The notes: generated from the sequence alone by a model not told the origin. Positions 35,249-44,181 are shown, numbered from the stretch's first letter. The stretch: 64,000 bases of DNA from Bradyrhizobium rifense (GCF_008123425.1 NZ_VSSS01000018.1:1-64000); one strand, 5' to 3'. Translations and numbers: made by a program.

Positions 35249-35308
35249 CAGAGCTCGGTGCAGTCACGTCGGCCGTCCGGGACGACGCCCGCACCTCCGG
35301 GAGCCCCA

Positions 35309-35713
35309 ATGAAGAAACATAGATTGCTGGCTATCGCCCTTTGTTCGGCCGTGAGCCTGAGCGGCTGTGGAGGTGCACCCGTAAAGGGCGATAAGGGAGA
35401 CAAAGGCGACACCGGTGCGGCGGGGGCGCCCGGCCGACAGGGCCAGCCGGGCCCTGCTGGACCACCAGGCAAGGACGGCAAGGATGCCGTCGCCCCGCCG
35501 CAGTTCAGGGTAGTCAGATCCAGCAATGAGGGAGGTGTCCCGAAGCCGGCGCTGTGTAGTGCCGACGAGGTGATGGTGTCCGCCACTTGCGTCGTGACCC
35601 ACGGTTCTGTCAGCCAGGCGCCGACAACGTTGGGGACCACCGGCGCCAGTTGCGGCCAAAGCCCGGGCCAGACCGAGGCCTCGCTAGCTATTGTCTTGTG
35701 CGTGAAGAAATGA
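35309..35713 (+). CDS. collagen-like lipoprotein, 134 aa
   Basis: ATG 35309: MKKHRLLAIALCSAVSLSG then Cys, a lipobox (SLSGC). Residues ~27-60 are Gly-X-Y triplets (GDKGDKGDTGAAGAPGRQGQ, GPAGPPGKDGKDA), able to form a short collagen-type triple helix. The C-terminal ~70 residues have four cysteines (ALCSADEVMVSATCVV, GASCGQ, VLCVKK), suggesting two disulfides and export. Probably a membrane-anchored trimer; role unknown. It follows the 51-aa gene by 60 bp. Confidence 0.8.
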   Translation: MKKHRLLAIALCSAVSLSGCGGAPVKGDKGDKGDTGAAGAPGRQGQPGPAGPPGKDGKDAVAPPQFRVVRSSNEGGVPKPALCSADEVMVSATCVVTHGSVSQAPTTLGTTGASCGQSPGQTEASLAIVLCVKK

Positions 35714-35759
35714 TCGCGGCAGACGGCGAATTGGCGATCCCGCAGCAGCACTAGACTTT

Positions 35760-35785
35760 GGAACAGACCGGACTTCCTGCGGGTT
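35760..35785 (+). promoter_or_regulatory. EcfG-type promoter
   Basis: GGAAC (35760-35764), 17 bp, GGTT (35782-35785), 26 bp before ATG 35812. Confidence 0.55.
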
Positions 35786-35811
35786 AAGCGCAACAGCCTT
35801 AGGAGTTTGCT

Positions 35812-36108
35812 GTGAAACTAATCCTATTATTAGCAACTGGTTTGGTTGTCTCGATCGCTACTGCGTCGGCGCAGCCCGCTGGCGCCCCGAGCGGTCGAGG
35901 AGCGGTTGCCGGTGATCCAGCGGCCAGCTCAACGGCGCCGGGTAGAGACCCGCGCGGCACCACCGGCATGTCGTCTGGTTCGAGCAGCGGAAGTGGGACC
36001 TCCACTTCTGGCGGTAAAGACGACAATGGAGATCAGGGCCGAGACAAAATGCCAGACAGCAATAAGACTGTTAGGCCCCTAAGCCAGCAGCCGGAAAAGC
36101 CGCACTAG
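35812..36108 (+). CDS. small exported Ser/Gly-rich protein, 98 aa
   Basis: Preceded by GGAG. Signal peptide MKLILLLATGLVVSIATASA with cleavage before QP. The mature part is low-complexity Gly/Ser/Pro (GMSSGSSSGSGTSTSGGKDD) with a charged end. Periplasmic or secreted, disordered; function unknown. EcfG-like promoter upstream. Confidence 0.7.
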   Translation: MKLILLLATGLVVSIATASAQPAGAPSGRGAVAGDPAASSTAPGRDPRGTTGMSSGSSSGSGTSTSGGKDDNGDQGRDKMPDSNKTVRPLSQQPEKPH

Positions 36109-36469
36109 CGTCTTGCCTCGTCCAGATTGATACTCACAGACCCAACCGCCTCCGGAGAGACGGCCCCGGTTGGGGCATTGCGAGGGCAGGTTGACGGCCG
36201 CTACGCTAGCACCGGCGGCGGTGCTTAGCGGGTTATCATCGGCCCAAGGTGCCGAGGCACCTTGGCTTCGTCGAGCATGGGCAAGATCGGATTTGCAGCA
36301 TGCGGTAGGTCGGTGATGTCAGCTCAATGGGCAACCTCATTAATTCGGTTCAACGCCCCTATTGCGCCGATCCGGGCGAACAGCCCGGGGCAGGATGCCA
36401 CTAGCAACGCGACGCCCGTGCCATTCCAAAATAGTATTGAACTATTCGCCGCGTCGTCGACTCTGCGGG
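36109..36469. other. no recognisable gene; one hairpin
   Basis: CCCAACCG and CGGTTGGG near 36140-36175 form an inverted repeat without a T tract. No credible ORF. Confidence 0.45.
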
Positions 36470-36637
36470 ATGACACCAATGATGCCAGACCAACTAGCCC
36501 GCCAGGAGCAAATCGCATTTCGTTTGGCGCAATCCAAGCGCTTGCTGAAAGCCGTGAACGATCCCACGACCACAGAGCGCATCGGAAAGCTGATCAGCGA
36601 TCTTGAGCACGAACAGGCGGAAGAAAAAGAGAAGTAA
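36470..36637 (+). CDS. small helical protein, 55 aa
   Basis: Start ATG 36470 (MTPMMPDQLARQEQIAFRLA); ATGs at 36479 and 36482 are alternatives. AQSKRLLKAVNDPTTTERIG then KLISDLEHEQAEEKEK: two helices with a DPTTxERI hinge, a recurring rhizobial small-protein pattern. Function unknown. Confidence 0.6.
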   Translation: MTPMMPDQLARQEQIAFRLAQSKRLLKAVNDPTTTERIGKLISDLEHEQAEEKEK

Positions 36638-36959
36638 GCCGGCTCAGCCGCCAGATATGTATCCGGATCCGCCCCAGCTGTGGTTCATGGGCGGCGTCGT
36701 CCATCCCCGGTAATCTGCTGTAGTCGTCGATCGCGTCCACCAGTGGACGCACATAGCCAAGGATCCGTTTGCGGATGAGATAGCGGCGAAGCGGATCCAG
36801 CTCGAGGGCTCGCCCTTTCGCGGGCAGAGGACACGGCACTTGAGCATTAAATGGGGCCCGGCGTGCCTAGGAGTGTTCGTCAATCGTGAATTAAGGCAAT
36901 GGCGCGGGCTTCGCCGCGACGCAATTCCGGCGAATACCAAGTCATCGCCGCCTGCATGC
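36638..36959. other. no recognisable gene
   Basis: Open frames on the minus strand here have no start context or family motif. Confidence 0.4.
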
Positions 36960-37757
36960 CTATGCGCCGTGCCGGCGCAGAAACTCAGTAGCCAAAGAGA
37001 GAAATTCGTCGGCCCCTTCGAAGTAGGCTAGATGCCCGGCATTGATCTGTTGGTACATCGAACCAGGAATGCTTGCGGCCAGCTCAGGTGTCTGTGTGAC
37101 GATCTGATCGTGAGCACAGTTGATTACCAGCGTGGGGCCCGTAATACTCCTGGCTTGTTCGCTGACGTCGACAGCGAGATCAAGCTCGACCTGGCGCGCA
37201 ATCCCCTCCCAATTGGCCAGAGGCATGTACCCCTTGATCATATCTTCGATCGTCGGAATGCCCACACTCGAAACGAACGCCGGCGTGAGTCCGGAGAGCA
37301 GCAGTAGCCTGAGAAATGCTTCGCGGTTGGTTCGGATCAGGTCAAGCCAGAGCTCGAATTGAAGCTTGAGCCGCGGCTCTGTCCCCCGCGAAAAGCCGGC
37401 GACCACAATGAGGGATCGGACCAGGTCTGGAGAACTGGCTGCAAGCTGGATTGCAATCGCCGCTCCGAGGGAATGGCCCACTAGATCGAACCGGTCAACA
37501 CCGGCAGCGCGGGCCACTTCGCTTACCTGACGCGCGAGTTTCTGCAGGCTGAGTGCATCGCCCTCATCGGTCGTGTCTCCGGAACCTGAGTAATCCAAAC
37601 TGATCACGGTCCGATGCTTGCTGAACTCCGCGATCACCGGACCCCAATGCGCATCCAGGGCGGCAGTACCGTTTACGAGCACGACAGCTGGACCGCGCCC
37701 CTGCAATCGATATGCGACGCGCGCACCGTCGACGTTGACCACGCTTGTTGTTGCCAC
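36960..37757 (-). CDS. alpha/beta hydrolase
   Basis: 265 aa. Typical fold: VAYRLQGRGPAVVLVNGTAA (oxyanion strand), nucleophile elbow DLVGHSLGAAIA with Ser, acid LVINCAHDQIVT, and His in INAGHLAYFEGADEF. No signal peptide, so cytosolic. The substrate cannot be told; the closest in build are small-molecule esterases and C-C hydrolases. A palindrome (37788-37807) precedes the gene. Confidence 0.88.
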   Translation of the reverse strand: MATTSVVNVDGARVAYRLQGRGPAVVLVNGTAALDAHWGPVIAEFSKHRTVISLDYSGSGDTTDEGDALSLQKLARQVSEVARAAGVDRFDLVGHSLGAAIAIQLAASSPDLVRSLIVVAGFSRGTEPRLKLQFELWLDLIRTNREAFLRLLLLSGLTPAFVSSVGIPTIEDMIKGYMPLANWEGIARQVELDLAVDVSEQARSITGPTLVINCAHDQIVTQTPELAASIPGSMYQQINAGHLAYFEGADEFLSLATEFLRRHGA

Positions 37758-37787
37758 GAATTCACCCTTTCGTTGATATGATGATCG

Positions 37788-37807
37788 TCATTCATAATTT
37801 AGAATGA
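37788..37807. promoter_or_regulatory. palindrome upstream of the hydrolase gene
   Basis: TCATTC (37788-37793), 8-bp AT-rich spacer, GAATGA (37802-37807), 30 bp before the start. Possible operator for an unlinked regulator. Confidence 0.4.
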
Positions 37808-38183
37808 TACGTGTCGTGCTCCGCAGCAAGTCAAGGCGTCGTGAGAACCACAGCGGGCCAGAACCAATAGGGCGTTCTGTTGTGAGCTAGAGATGAGGGA
37901 AATGCTGACCAGCATCCAGCTCGAGGGTGTGGCTTTCACGCGTGCCGACAGGAGCGTTTCCCACTTGGGCGATATCGCCGGATTGTGCTCGACACCGCAT
38001 AGAAGTGGGTTTGGAGCGCCCGATGGCGACCGTTAGTCTTTCGCCGCAAAGCTCGTTGGATTGTTCTCAGGCATAAACAACTTCTATCTTCCCGTGCTCG
38101 ATACCTTGGCGATAGTATTTAGAAGCACATCCTCGGAGGTTTGGTACGCCGTCGCGATCCTAAACGCCGGCCCGCGCGCACAA
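37808..38183. other. no recognisable gene
   Basis: One frame near 38070-38160 reads hydrophobic sequence (NNFYLPVLDTLAIVF) that could be a transporter remnant, but nothing supports a gene. Confidence 0.4.
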
Positions 38184-39671
38184 TCACGCGGCGGCCTCGA
38201 AGTCGTCTGACTCGTATAGGATGCGCACATGGGCGAGGTAGCCGTCCGGACGGACAAGCATTGAAGCGAATTTGCCGAGCAGGCCGTCGTTGGCGCCGGG
38301 TGCCAGGCTGACGATGTTGATTGCGTCCCTGACGGGGGTTGCGTTGCTCTCCGCAGCGACTTGCAACAGGACCCAGCGGCCTTCTTGGAGATAGTGGTAG
38401 AGGGTCGTGCGCGCGCCGCCCCTCAGTACAAGATTCGCGTCGGAAAGACGATGCCCGCTCACACCTTTCCGATGTTCCCAATTGTGCGCCGCCTCAAACA
38501 GCGGTTCTGGATAGGCGACTCCAAAGCCGGAGAGCTGGTCCGAGAGCTGACGGTTGACCTGCGGCAAGCGAAGAAAGCCGCTGAGCATGCGCCGCAGCGC
38601 CAATGCCGGAGGATCAAATGAGGAGAAGAGCGCGAATTGCGCAAGCGTGTCCTCTTGGAGCGCCTCGCCGATCGGTCTACGTTCTGACTGATAGCTATCG
38701 AGTATCTCGTCAGACGCGGTACCGTGTATAACACTCGCCAGTTTCCAGCCGAGATTCATGGCGTCCTGGATGCCGACGTTCATGCCCTGACCGCCCATCG
38801 GCGGGTTGATGTGAGCGGCATCGCCAGCTAGGAAAATCCGCCCTTTCCGATAGCACTCGGCGAGGCGCGATTCATCGGTGAAGCGCGACATCCAAACAGG
38901 ATCGCGCGGACGGAGATCCCCGCCGAAAATGCGGGCCGCGCAAGCCGCGACCTCGGCGAGCGATACCGGCTCGGAGGATGCTGAATAGGGTGACGATGCA
39001 TCAATGACGCCAATTCTGTGATGAACACCATCGCCACGTGGCGCGAGAACCAAACCACCAGCTTCGTTGACCAGGGTGAGGACTGGTTTTTCTGGTGGCG
39101 CATCAAGCGCAACGTCTGCCAATGTCATTGTATGCCGTGCCGGATGTCCGACAAAATCGATTGCTAAAGCATGCCTTACCATGCTGCGCGCGCCATCGGC
39201 CCCAGCGGCGTAGCGGGCAGCAAAGACGAACGGCGTCTCCCCAGTCCGGCCCCGTATGATGACGCTCTCGGCATTCTGCTCAACCTGTTCCACAAGGTGG
39301 CCACGCCTGATGTCCACGCCCAATTCCAGTGCACGCTCCTCGATGAGCCTCTCGGTCGTCGCCTGTGGCAGGAACAGCGTGAAGGGAAAGTGCGATTCCA
39401 ATGTCGAGAAATCAAGCAGCGTATCCAGTCCTCCGAAGAAAAAGACGGGGTTCGGACGACCTTGTGAGAGGAAGCGCTCCGCGATCCCACGTAGGGCGAA
39501 CACTTCCAGGGTTCGAGCGTGGATCGTCAATGCGCGGGATTGAGTGACGCGTTCGGTGCGCCGTTCCAGCACGAGGACTTTCACTTTTGCCAGCGCCAGC
39601 TCACAAGCTAGCCATAGTCCAACCGGTCCGCCGCCAACGACGACAACGTCGAATTCATTGCTCACGATCAT
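38184..39671 (-). CDS. FAD-dependent aromatic monooxygenase (PheA/TfdB type)
   Basis: 495 aa from ATG 39671 (MIVSNEFDVVVVGGGPVGLW), preceded by GGAGAG. Group A flavin hydroxylase motifs: GxGxxG in VVVGGGPVGLWLACELA, the DG motif in AAGADGARSMV, and the GD motif in FLAGDAAHINPPMGGQGMNV. It would use NAD(P)H and O2 to hydroxylate an aromatic or polyketide-like substrate; TetX-like antibiotic inactivation is also possible in this family. Divergent from a TetR regulator with a TetR_C-type domain, separated by 78 bp holding three palindromes. Confidence 0.92.
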   Translation of the reverse strand: MIVSNEFDVVVVGGGPVGLWLACELALAKVKVLVLERRTERVTQSRALTIHARTLEVFALRGIAERFLSQGRPNPVFFFGGLDTLLDFSTLESHFPFTLFLPQATTERLIEERALELGVDIRRGHLVEQVEQNAESVIIRGRTGETPFVFAARYAAGADGARSMVRHALAIDFVGHPARHTMTLADVALDAPPEKPVLTLVNEAGGLVLAPRGDGVHHRIGVIDASSPYSASSEPVSLAEVAACAARIFGGDLRPRDPVWMSRFTDESRLAECYRKGRIFLAGDAAHINPPMGGQGMNVGIQDAMNLGWKLASVIHGTASDEILDSYQSERRPIGEALQEDTLAQFALFSSFDPPALALRRMLSGFLRLPQVNRQLSDQLSGFGVAYPEPLFEAAHNWEHRKGVSGHRLSDANLVLRGGARTTLYHYLQEGRWVLLQVAAESNATPVRDAINIVSLAPGANDGLLGKFASMLVRPDGYLAHVRILYESDDFEAAA

Positions 39672-39682
39672 CTCTCCACGTA

Positions 39683-39738
39683 TCTTACGACGTAAGACCA
39701 CGTCCCTTACGATGTAAGGCATAGTCTAACAGTGTTAG
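39683..39738. promoter_or_regulatory. three tandem palindromic operators
   Basis: TCTTAC-GAC-GTAAGA (39683-39697), CCTTAC-GAT-GTAAGG (39705-39719) and CTAAC-AGT-GTTAG (39726-39738), all with a 3-bp centre. Centres are 22 and 20 bp apart, about two helical turns, so bound dimers would lie on one face of the DNA. They fill the divergent promoter region of the monooxygenase and TetR genes. Confidence 0.8.
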
Positions 39739-39749
39739 GGAGATCAAGC

Positions 39750-40403
39750 GTGGCGGCCGGTGCAGGCATTCAACAACAGGTGATCGTAGGGGCGGCGCTG
39801 ACCTTGCTTGATGAGGTTGGACTGGAGGGTCTCACGATGCGGCGACTCGCCACCGCCTTGAAGATTCAGGCGCCTTCGCTTTATTGGCATTTCCCCAACA
39901 AGCAGGCCTTGTTAGACGCCATGGCGGATGCCATTTTTGGCGGCGTGTCGCTGCCGCGGAATCGCAAGGGCAAGACTTGGGACGAGCGGCTGAAGGGTGT
40001 CTTTCGTGCCATCCGGAGGGCATTTCTCGCCCACCGCGACGGTGCTCGAGTTTTCGCGGGCACGTATGTTCCTACCGACAACGTGCTTCGAGTCGTCGAA
40101 GCCATGATGGCGCTAATGCAGGAAGCTGGCGCCTCGCCAGAGCTTTCATCCGACGGAGCCTTCAGTCTTGTATACTACGTGCTGGGTTTCACGATGGAGG
40201 AACAGGGGCTGGATCCGCGAACAGGTGGGCCGCTCGATCTCGCAGACCGGCAAGCGAAGTTCGCAAAGCTTGCGGCGGTGAAGTACCCAAGCATCCACGC
40301 GGCATTACACCGTATGTTCGACGACGATCTCAACGATCGCTTCGAAGCGGGACTCGACCTCCTGATCAGCGGGCTAAAGGCCCGGATCGATATCCGGTCG
40401 TAG
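39750..40403 (+). CDS. TetR-family regulator with tetracycline-repressor-like C-terminal domain
   Basis: 217 aa from GTG 39750, chosen for the AGGGAGA site 7 bp upstream; GTG 39732 lies inside the third operator. The HTH is clear: GLTMRRLATALKIQAPSLYW then HFPNKQALLDAMADAIF. The C-terminal part (DGARVFAGTYVPTDNVLRVV, FSLVYYVLGFTMEEQGLDPR) matches the TetR_C ligand domain. It probably represses both itself and the divergent monooxygenase and is released by that enzyme's substrate. Confidence 0.92.
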   Translation: MAAGAGIQQQVIVGAALTLLDEVGLEGLTMRRLATALKIQAPSLYWHFPNKQALLDAMADAIFGGVSLPRNRKGKTWDERLKGVFRAIRRAFLAHRDGARVFAGTYVPTDNVLRVVEAMMALMQEAGASPELSSDGAFSLVYYVLGFTMEEQGLDPRTGGPLDLADRQAKFAKLAAVKYPSIHAALHRMFDDDLNDRFEAGLDLLISGLKARIDIRS

Positions 40404-40502
40404 TTGGCTTCTCGCGACCTGCCGGCTGAGGCCGATGTCTTCGTACCGGAACGTCGCGATCTAGATGGCTGGCATATCGGATGCAGCAAAACCTCAGTCG
40501 CT

Positions 40503-40841
40503 TCAGTTCGGGTCGTCGGCGGGTGCGTAGGTTTGCACCACCTCGTAGATGCCGGGTTCAAACTTGGCGATGGTCAGAGCCTCCTGAAAAAACGGGAGCG
40601 GGGTAGGGTCCTGACGCATCGCTTGATAATCATCGATGCTCCGCCATTGTGCGTACATCGTCACCTTGGTCCCGTCGGTGCTGCGATGGAGAGTTGCAGA
40701 AACAAACCCCGGCGCCCCGCGCACTGAAACCTCTGTGGCTTCGTTTAGAAGTTCAATAAGCCGTCGTTGGTTGGCCGGCTCAACCGTGAACACGTTGATC
40801 AACGTTATCAGGCCGCTTTCCTTCGAAATGGTAGTCATCAT
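40503..40841 (-). CDS. antibiotic biosynthesis monooxygenase (ABM) domain protein
   Basis: 112 aa. Ferredoxin-like ABM pattern: LITLINVFTVEPANQRRLIE, VRGAPGFVSATLHRSTDGTK, VTMYAQWRSIDDYQAMRQDP. Such small dimeric proteins oxidise quinones or polyketides or degrade heme without cofactors. It converges with the TetR gene. Role here unknown, but it sits with other oxidative catabolic genes. Confidence 0.88.
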   Translation of the reverse strand: MMTTISKESGLITLINVFTVEPANQRRLIELLNEATEVSVRGAPGFVSATLHRSTDGTKVTMYAQWRSIDDYQAMRQDPTPLPFFQEALTIAKFEPGIYEVVQTYAPADDPN

Positions 40842-41008
40842 GTCCCTCCGAGCAGAGCCCTTGTTCTTGCAGTAGGCTTTCGTCCAGCCAGCAACTCGAG
40901 TCGAGACAAACTCCTGAACCGCTTCACTCCCTTATGGGCGGTGCGGAGAAGCCTCAAGGCAGTTGACCGACACTCTTTCAGCTATGCGAGTCCGAGATCG
41001 GCAAGAGA

Positions 41009-42004
41009 TCAGTGCCGAATAACGACCTTGCCCACGATATTACGCGCGCCGTAGTGTGCGATCGCTGTCCTTGCGTCGTCGAATGCGTAAACGCTGTCGA
41101 TGACTGGCCGGATGCCATGCTGTTCCATCGCCCGGCACGTGTCCTCGAGGTCTCGGCGGCTTCCAACTGTCACAGCGCGGAAGCCGACGCGGCTCCTGAA
41201 CATCGTCATGAAGTCGACGCTACCTTCATGTCCTGCCAGGATGCCAATGATGGAGATGTCCGCTCCGGGCGCCGAGGCCTTCATCGACTGGGGCAGGGTA
41301 GCTGGGCCGCCCACCTCGACAACGCGATCGACGCCGCGGCCGCTGGTGAGTTCGCGAACCGCATCACCCCACTCGGGCGTCGCATTGTAATTGATGACAT
41401 CGTGCGCGCCGAGCCTGCGAAGCATCTCGGCCTTCTCATCGCTGGAGGTCGTCGAAATCACCTTGGCACCAAGGGCTGTAGCCAACTGCACTGCGAACAG
41501 TGACACACCACCGGTGCCTTGAGTGAGCACCACATCGCCGGCCCGCACACCCTCAAGTGCCGACCATGCGGTCACAGCAGCGCAGGAAAGCGTAGCGCCT
41601 TCCTCGAAGCTCATGTGAGATGGCATAGGAACAAGGATCTCCGCGCTGACCACCTTGTATTCCGTCAGCCAGCCATCGTGATCGACGCTCCACTGCTCGG
41701 CTCGCGTGTTCAGCGTTCCACCAAACCAGTTGGGAAGGAAGGAATTGACGACCTTGTCGCCGACTCGGAATCGCTTGACGCCTTCGCCGAGCGCTTCGAT
41801 TTCGCCGGCGCCATCCGACAACGGCACGCGGCCAATTTGAATCGGTGGCTGATACTGGCCAGCAAAAATTATCAGATCCCGGAAGTTGAGCGAGGACGCC
41901 CTGACGCGGACCAGGACTTCACCTCGACCAACCCTTTGAAGCTCGCTCTCTTTGATGATCAGGCTGTCAGGTCCGCCAAAACTGTTGATGTGGAATGAAC
42001 GCAT
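41009..42004 (-). CDS. medium-chain NAD(P)-dependent dehydrogenase/quinone oxidoreductase
   Basis: 331 aa from ATG 42004 (MRSFHINSFGGPDSLIIKES). MDR fold: GEVLVRVRASSLNFRDLIIF, LSDGAGEIEALGEGVKRFRV, and the nucleotide-binding GDVVLTQGTGGVSLFAVQLA then STTSSDEKAEMLRRLGAHDV. The zinc-binding cysteines of alcohol dehydrogenases are not evident, so a quinone- or enoyl-reductase type is more likely. Divergent from a LysR regulator. Confidence 0.88.
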   Translation of the reverse strand: MRSFHINSFGGPDSLIIKESELQRVGRGEVLVRVRASSLNFRDLIIFAGQYQPPIQIGRVPLSDGAGEIEALGEGVKRFRVGDKVVNSFLPNWFGGTLNTRAEQWSVDHDGWLTEYKVVSAEILVPMPSHMSFEEGATLSCAAVTAWSALEGVRAGDVVLTQGTGGVSLFAVQLATALGAKVISTTSSDEKAEMLRRLGAHDVINYNATPEWGDAVRELTSGRGVDRVVEVGGPATLPQSMKASAPGADISIIGILAGHEGSVDFMTMFRSRVGFRAVTVGSRRDLEDTCRAMEQHGIRPVIDSVYAFDDARTAIAHYGARNIVGKVVIRH

Positions 42005-42123
42005 GGCTCTTGCTCCTCGACGTGATGTCTTGTGGTTTCCGTCTACCGGGAGCATGATTGTTTGATAATCGGCCTATATTGGTACAAGCTGTGCAACCAG
42101 GCTTCACAATAGATCGAGCGCGT

Positions 42124-43044
42124 ATGGACGGCGTGGTCATGTTTCTGGCCGTCGCCGAGCTGCGGGGGTTTCGGGCCGCTGCCACGCGTCTTGGCGTGAC
42201 GCCGTCCGCTGTCAGCCAAGCCATTCGCAACCTTGAGGCTCGGATCGGCTCGCCTCTTTTTGTGCGGACGACCAGAAGCGTAAACCTGACTGAAGCAGGC
42301 GAACGGCTTCTCGCCCACGCGCGGCCGGCTGCGGATATGTTGAGCGCCGGCATAGACGCCGCTGGCGGGTTAGGCGATGACGCACGGGGCAGGCTACGAA
42401 TCAACGCGCCGCGGCCGGCGCTGCCGTTGCTGATCAACCGCCTGCTGCCCGATTTTCTGGCTGCCCACCCAAAGATCCAGCTCGAACTCGTTGGCGAGGA
42501 TCGTCCGATCGATATCGTCGCGGAGGGGTATGACGCAGGTATACGGCTCGGCGATTTCGTCGAAATGGATATGGTTTCCGTTCGTCTGACGCTGGCCGAG
42601 CGGTTTGTCGTGGTGGGAACGCCGAGCCTCTTCAAGGCGCAGGGCCGGCCGGTCCGCCCCGAAGATCTGCAGCGCTTCCGGTGCATCCTTTATCGGACCG
42701 ATGCGAGTGGTGCGGACCACTGGCGATTTTTCGTTCGAGGGCGGCCTGTCACGATCGCGGTCACGGGTCCCTTGGTGATCTCCGATGTTGATCTGTGCAT
42801 CAGGGCGGCACTGCGCGGTGTTGGACTGTTTCGCCTGCCACGTTCGCTCGTGATGCCCTATCTGGATGCGGGAGCGCTTGAGACAGTGCTCGATGCTTTT
42901 GGCGAGGATGTGCCAGGCCTCTCGCTCTATCACCCAAGTCGCAGCCAGGCGCTGCCCAAATTGCGCGCCTTTATCGAGTTTGCGGTCACTCGCCTGCGTC
43001 ATCCCGTGAACGCAACCGACTATCTACCGATGGCAGCGGATTAG
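42124..43044 (+). CDS. LysR-family regulator
   Basis: 307 aa from ATG 42124 (MDGVVMFLAVAELRGFRAAA), the usual LysR N-terminus; the open frame upstream to TTG 42058 is not needed. HTH: RGFRAAATRLGVTPSAVSQA, IRNLEARIGSPLFVRTTRSV. Effector domain: RLRINAPRPALPLLINRLLP, VAEGYDAGIRLGDFVEMDMV and FRCILYRTDASGADHWRFFV. It is transcribed away from the MDR gene 119 bp away and is likely its regulator. Confidence 0.93.
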   Translation: MDGVVMFLAVAELRGFRAAATRLGVTPSAVSQAIRNLEARIGSPLFVRTTRSVNLTEAGERLLAHARPAADMLSAGIDAAGGLGDDARGRLRINAPRPALPLLINRLLPDFLAAHPKIQLELVGEDRPIDIVAEGYDAGIRLGDFVEMDMVSVRLTLAERFVVVGTPSLFKAQGRPVRPEDLQRFRCILYRTDASGADHWRFFVRGRPVTIAVTGPLVISDVDLCIRAALRGVGLFRLPRSLVMPYLDAGALETVLDAFGEDVPGLSLYHPSRSQALPKLRAFIEFAVTRLRHPVNATDYLPMAAD

Positions 43045-43183
43045 CAGCCTAGGCTATTGGGCGGCGTCGAGGATCCGCAGCTCTGGCAGGGCATCGGCTT
43101 GTGTTCAAGTGTCTGCAGAACGGCGTCATCCGCCTCTGATATCAGGAAGCGGGCACGTCCCGTCTCTGACGCGCCGGCACCGG

Positions 43184-43330
43184 TTACGACTGAGCCTTGG
43201 CGGTAGCGGCCGCACTCCAGAGGGAGCCGGGATTAACGCGATCGGGGCAAAGCTCCAGCAGCTTGTCGTAGAGTTCCACCGGAGTTTTCGTCGACTCATT
43301 CAGCCGGATGAAATCGCGAATGTATCCAAC
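43184..43330 (-). pseudogene. C-terminal fragment, possibly of an MBL-fold hydrolase
   Basis: The minus strand reads VGYIRDFIRLNESTKTPVEL then YDKLLELCPDRVNPGSLWSA and a stop at 43184. The YxxxLxLxPDRxNPGSLWxxA end resembles C-termini of some metallo-beta-lactamase-fold hydrolases. It has no start and abuts the broken end of the CD-NTase gene, marking a deletion or recombination junction. Confidence 0.35.
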
Positions 43331-44181
43331 TGCGCCTTGAACCGCTTCACTTGGTTTGCGATTTCGGAGTTGGCCGTGAACTCGGATCTATCAACGGGAT
43401 TGTACACCGTCGAATCGTCGAATCTAATGCGAGACAATTCCTCAGGGCGACGACCCTATCGTAGAGGGCGACGTCGTCGCGCTCGAAGCTGGGACGGTAG
43501 CATTCGACGACTAGGCTCGAGACGATCAGGCCCCCGGGCAGGCTCCATGATGGTCGCGACCGAGTAGACCATTTCAGGAAACGCACTATTCGTCGAAGTT
43601 GACCTTCCGGCACCTTGGTCAGCAGACCGAGAGACGGGCTCTTTGTGGCGACGGCCTTCCTGAACCAATCGTTTATTTCCTGAGGATTGCGCTCTTTCCA
43701 GTCGGTGCTCGCGTGCTCGATCTTCTCCCGGCCGAAATCGTCGCTGTAGCTGCGGAAAACCGCGAAGTCGACGTGATAGCCCTCCGCGTACCAGACGGTG
43801 ACGGCGTTGGTGCGCGCCGACGGCTCCTGAGTGAAGTTGGTGCAGCGCTTGCCGAGCGCGTCCGCGACGCGCTGCCGGGCGGCGCGCGGGTCTTCCGGGA
43901 GGGCATTTCTTTGGAACAGCAACGCCACATCGATGTCATAGTCGTTGTCGTCGCGCGGATCCTGATTGAGGGTGTGCATCGCGTAGACCACCCTGATTCT
44001 GCCAATTGTATGGATGTGGTCGCGGACGCTTCGACTCTTCCGCGAGATCGTCCAGCCCGTTCTTCAAGCGGGTGATGTTCAGGTCCCGGTGGCCGGCCAG
44101 TTTCTTCCGGCGCTCGCTGCCGAGCCGGACATGCTTGTCGTAGAAGGCCTGCAGATCGGCGCTCAGGTCGAACATAGTCAT
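43330..44181 (-). pseudogene. CBASS cyclic-oligonucleotide synthase (CD-NTase, DncV-like), multiply disrupted
   Basis: From ATG 44181 the frame reads MTMFDLSADLQAFYDKHVRL, HRDLNITRLKNGLDDLAEES and YNWQNQG, the CD-NTase N-terminus. There the expected G-S of the nucleotidyltransferase motif is missing: a ~5-base loss at ~44000 shifts frame, and the next frame continues VVYAMHTLNQDPRDDNDYDI then DVALLF, with catalytic Asp residues in YDIDVA and in GYHVDFAVFRSY. Further on, WSLPGGLIVSSLVVECYRPS and VALYDRVVALRNCLALDST are family-typical. An 8-bp tandem duplication (gtcgaatc at 43409-43416 and 43417-43424) shifts frame again before VYNPVDRSEFTANSEIANQV and KRFKAQLD, after which the gene is cut off. 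It would have made a cyclic di- or trinucleotide alarm on phage infection. It overlaps the effector gene by 4 bp. Confidence 0.85.

Noticed and set aside
36130..36180. Terminator at the CCCAACCG/CGGTTGGG inverted repeat
   Set aside because: The arms are far apart and no T run follows on either strand.
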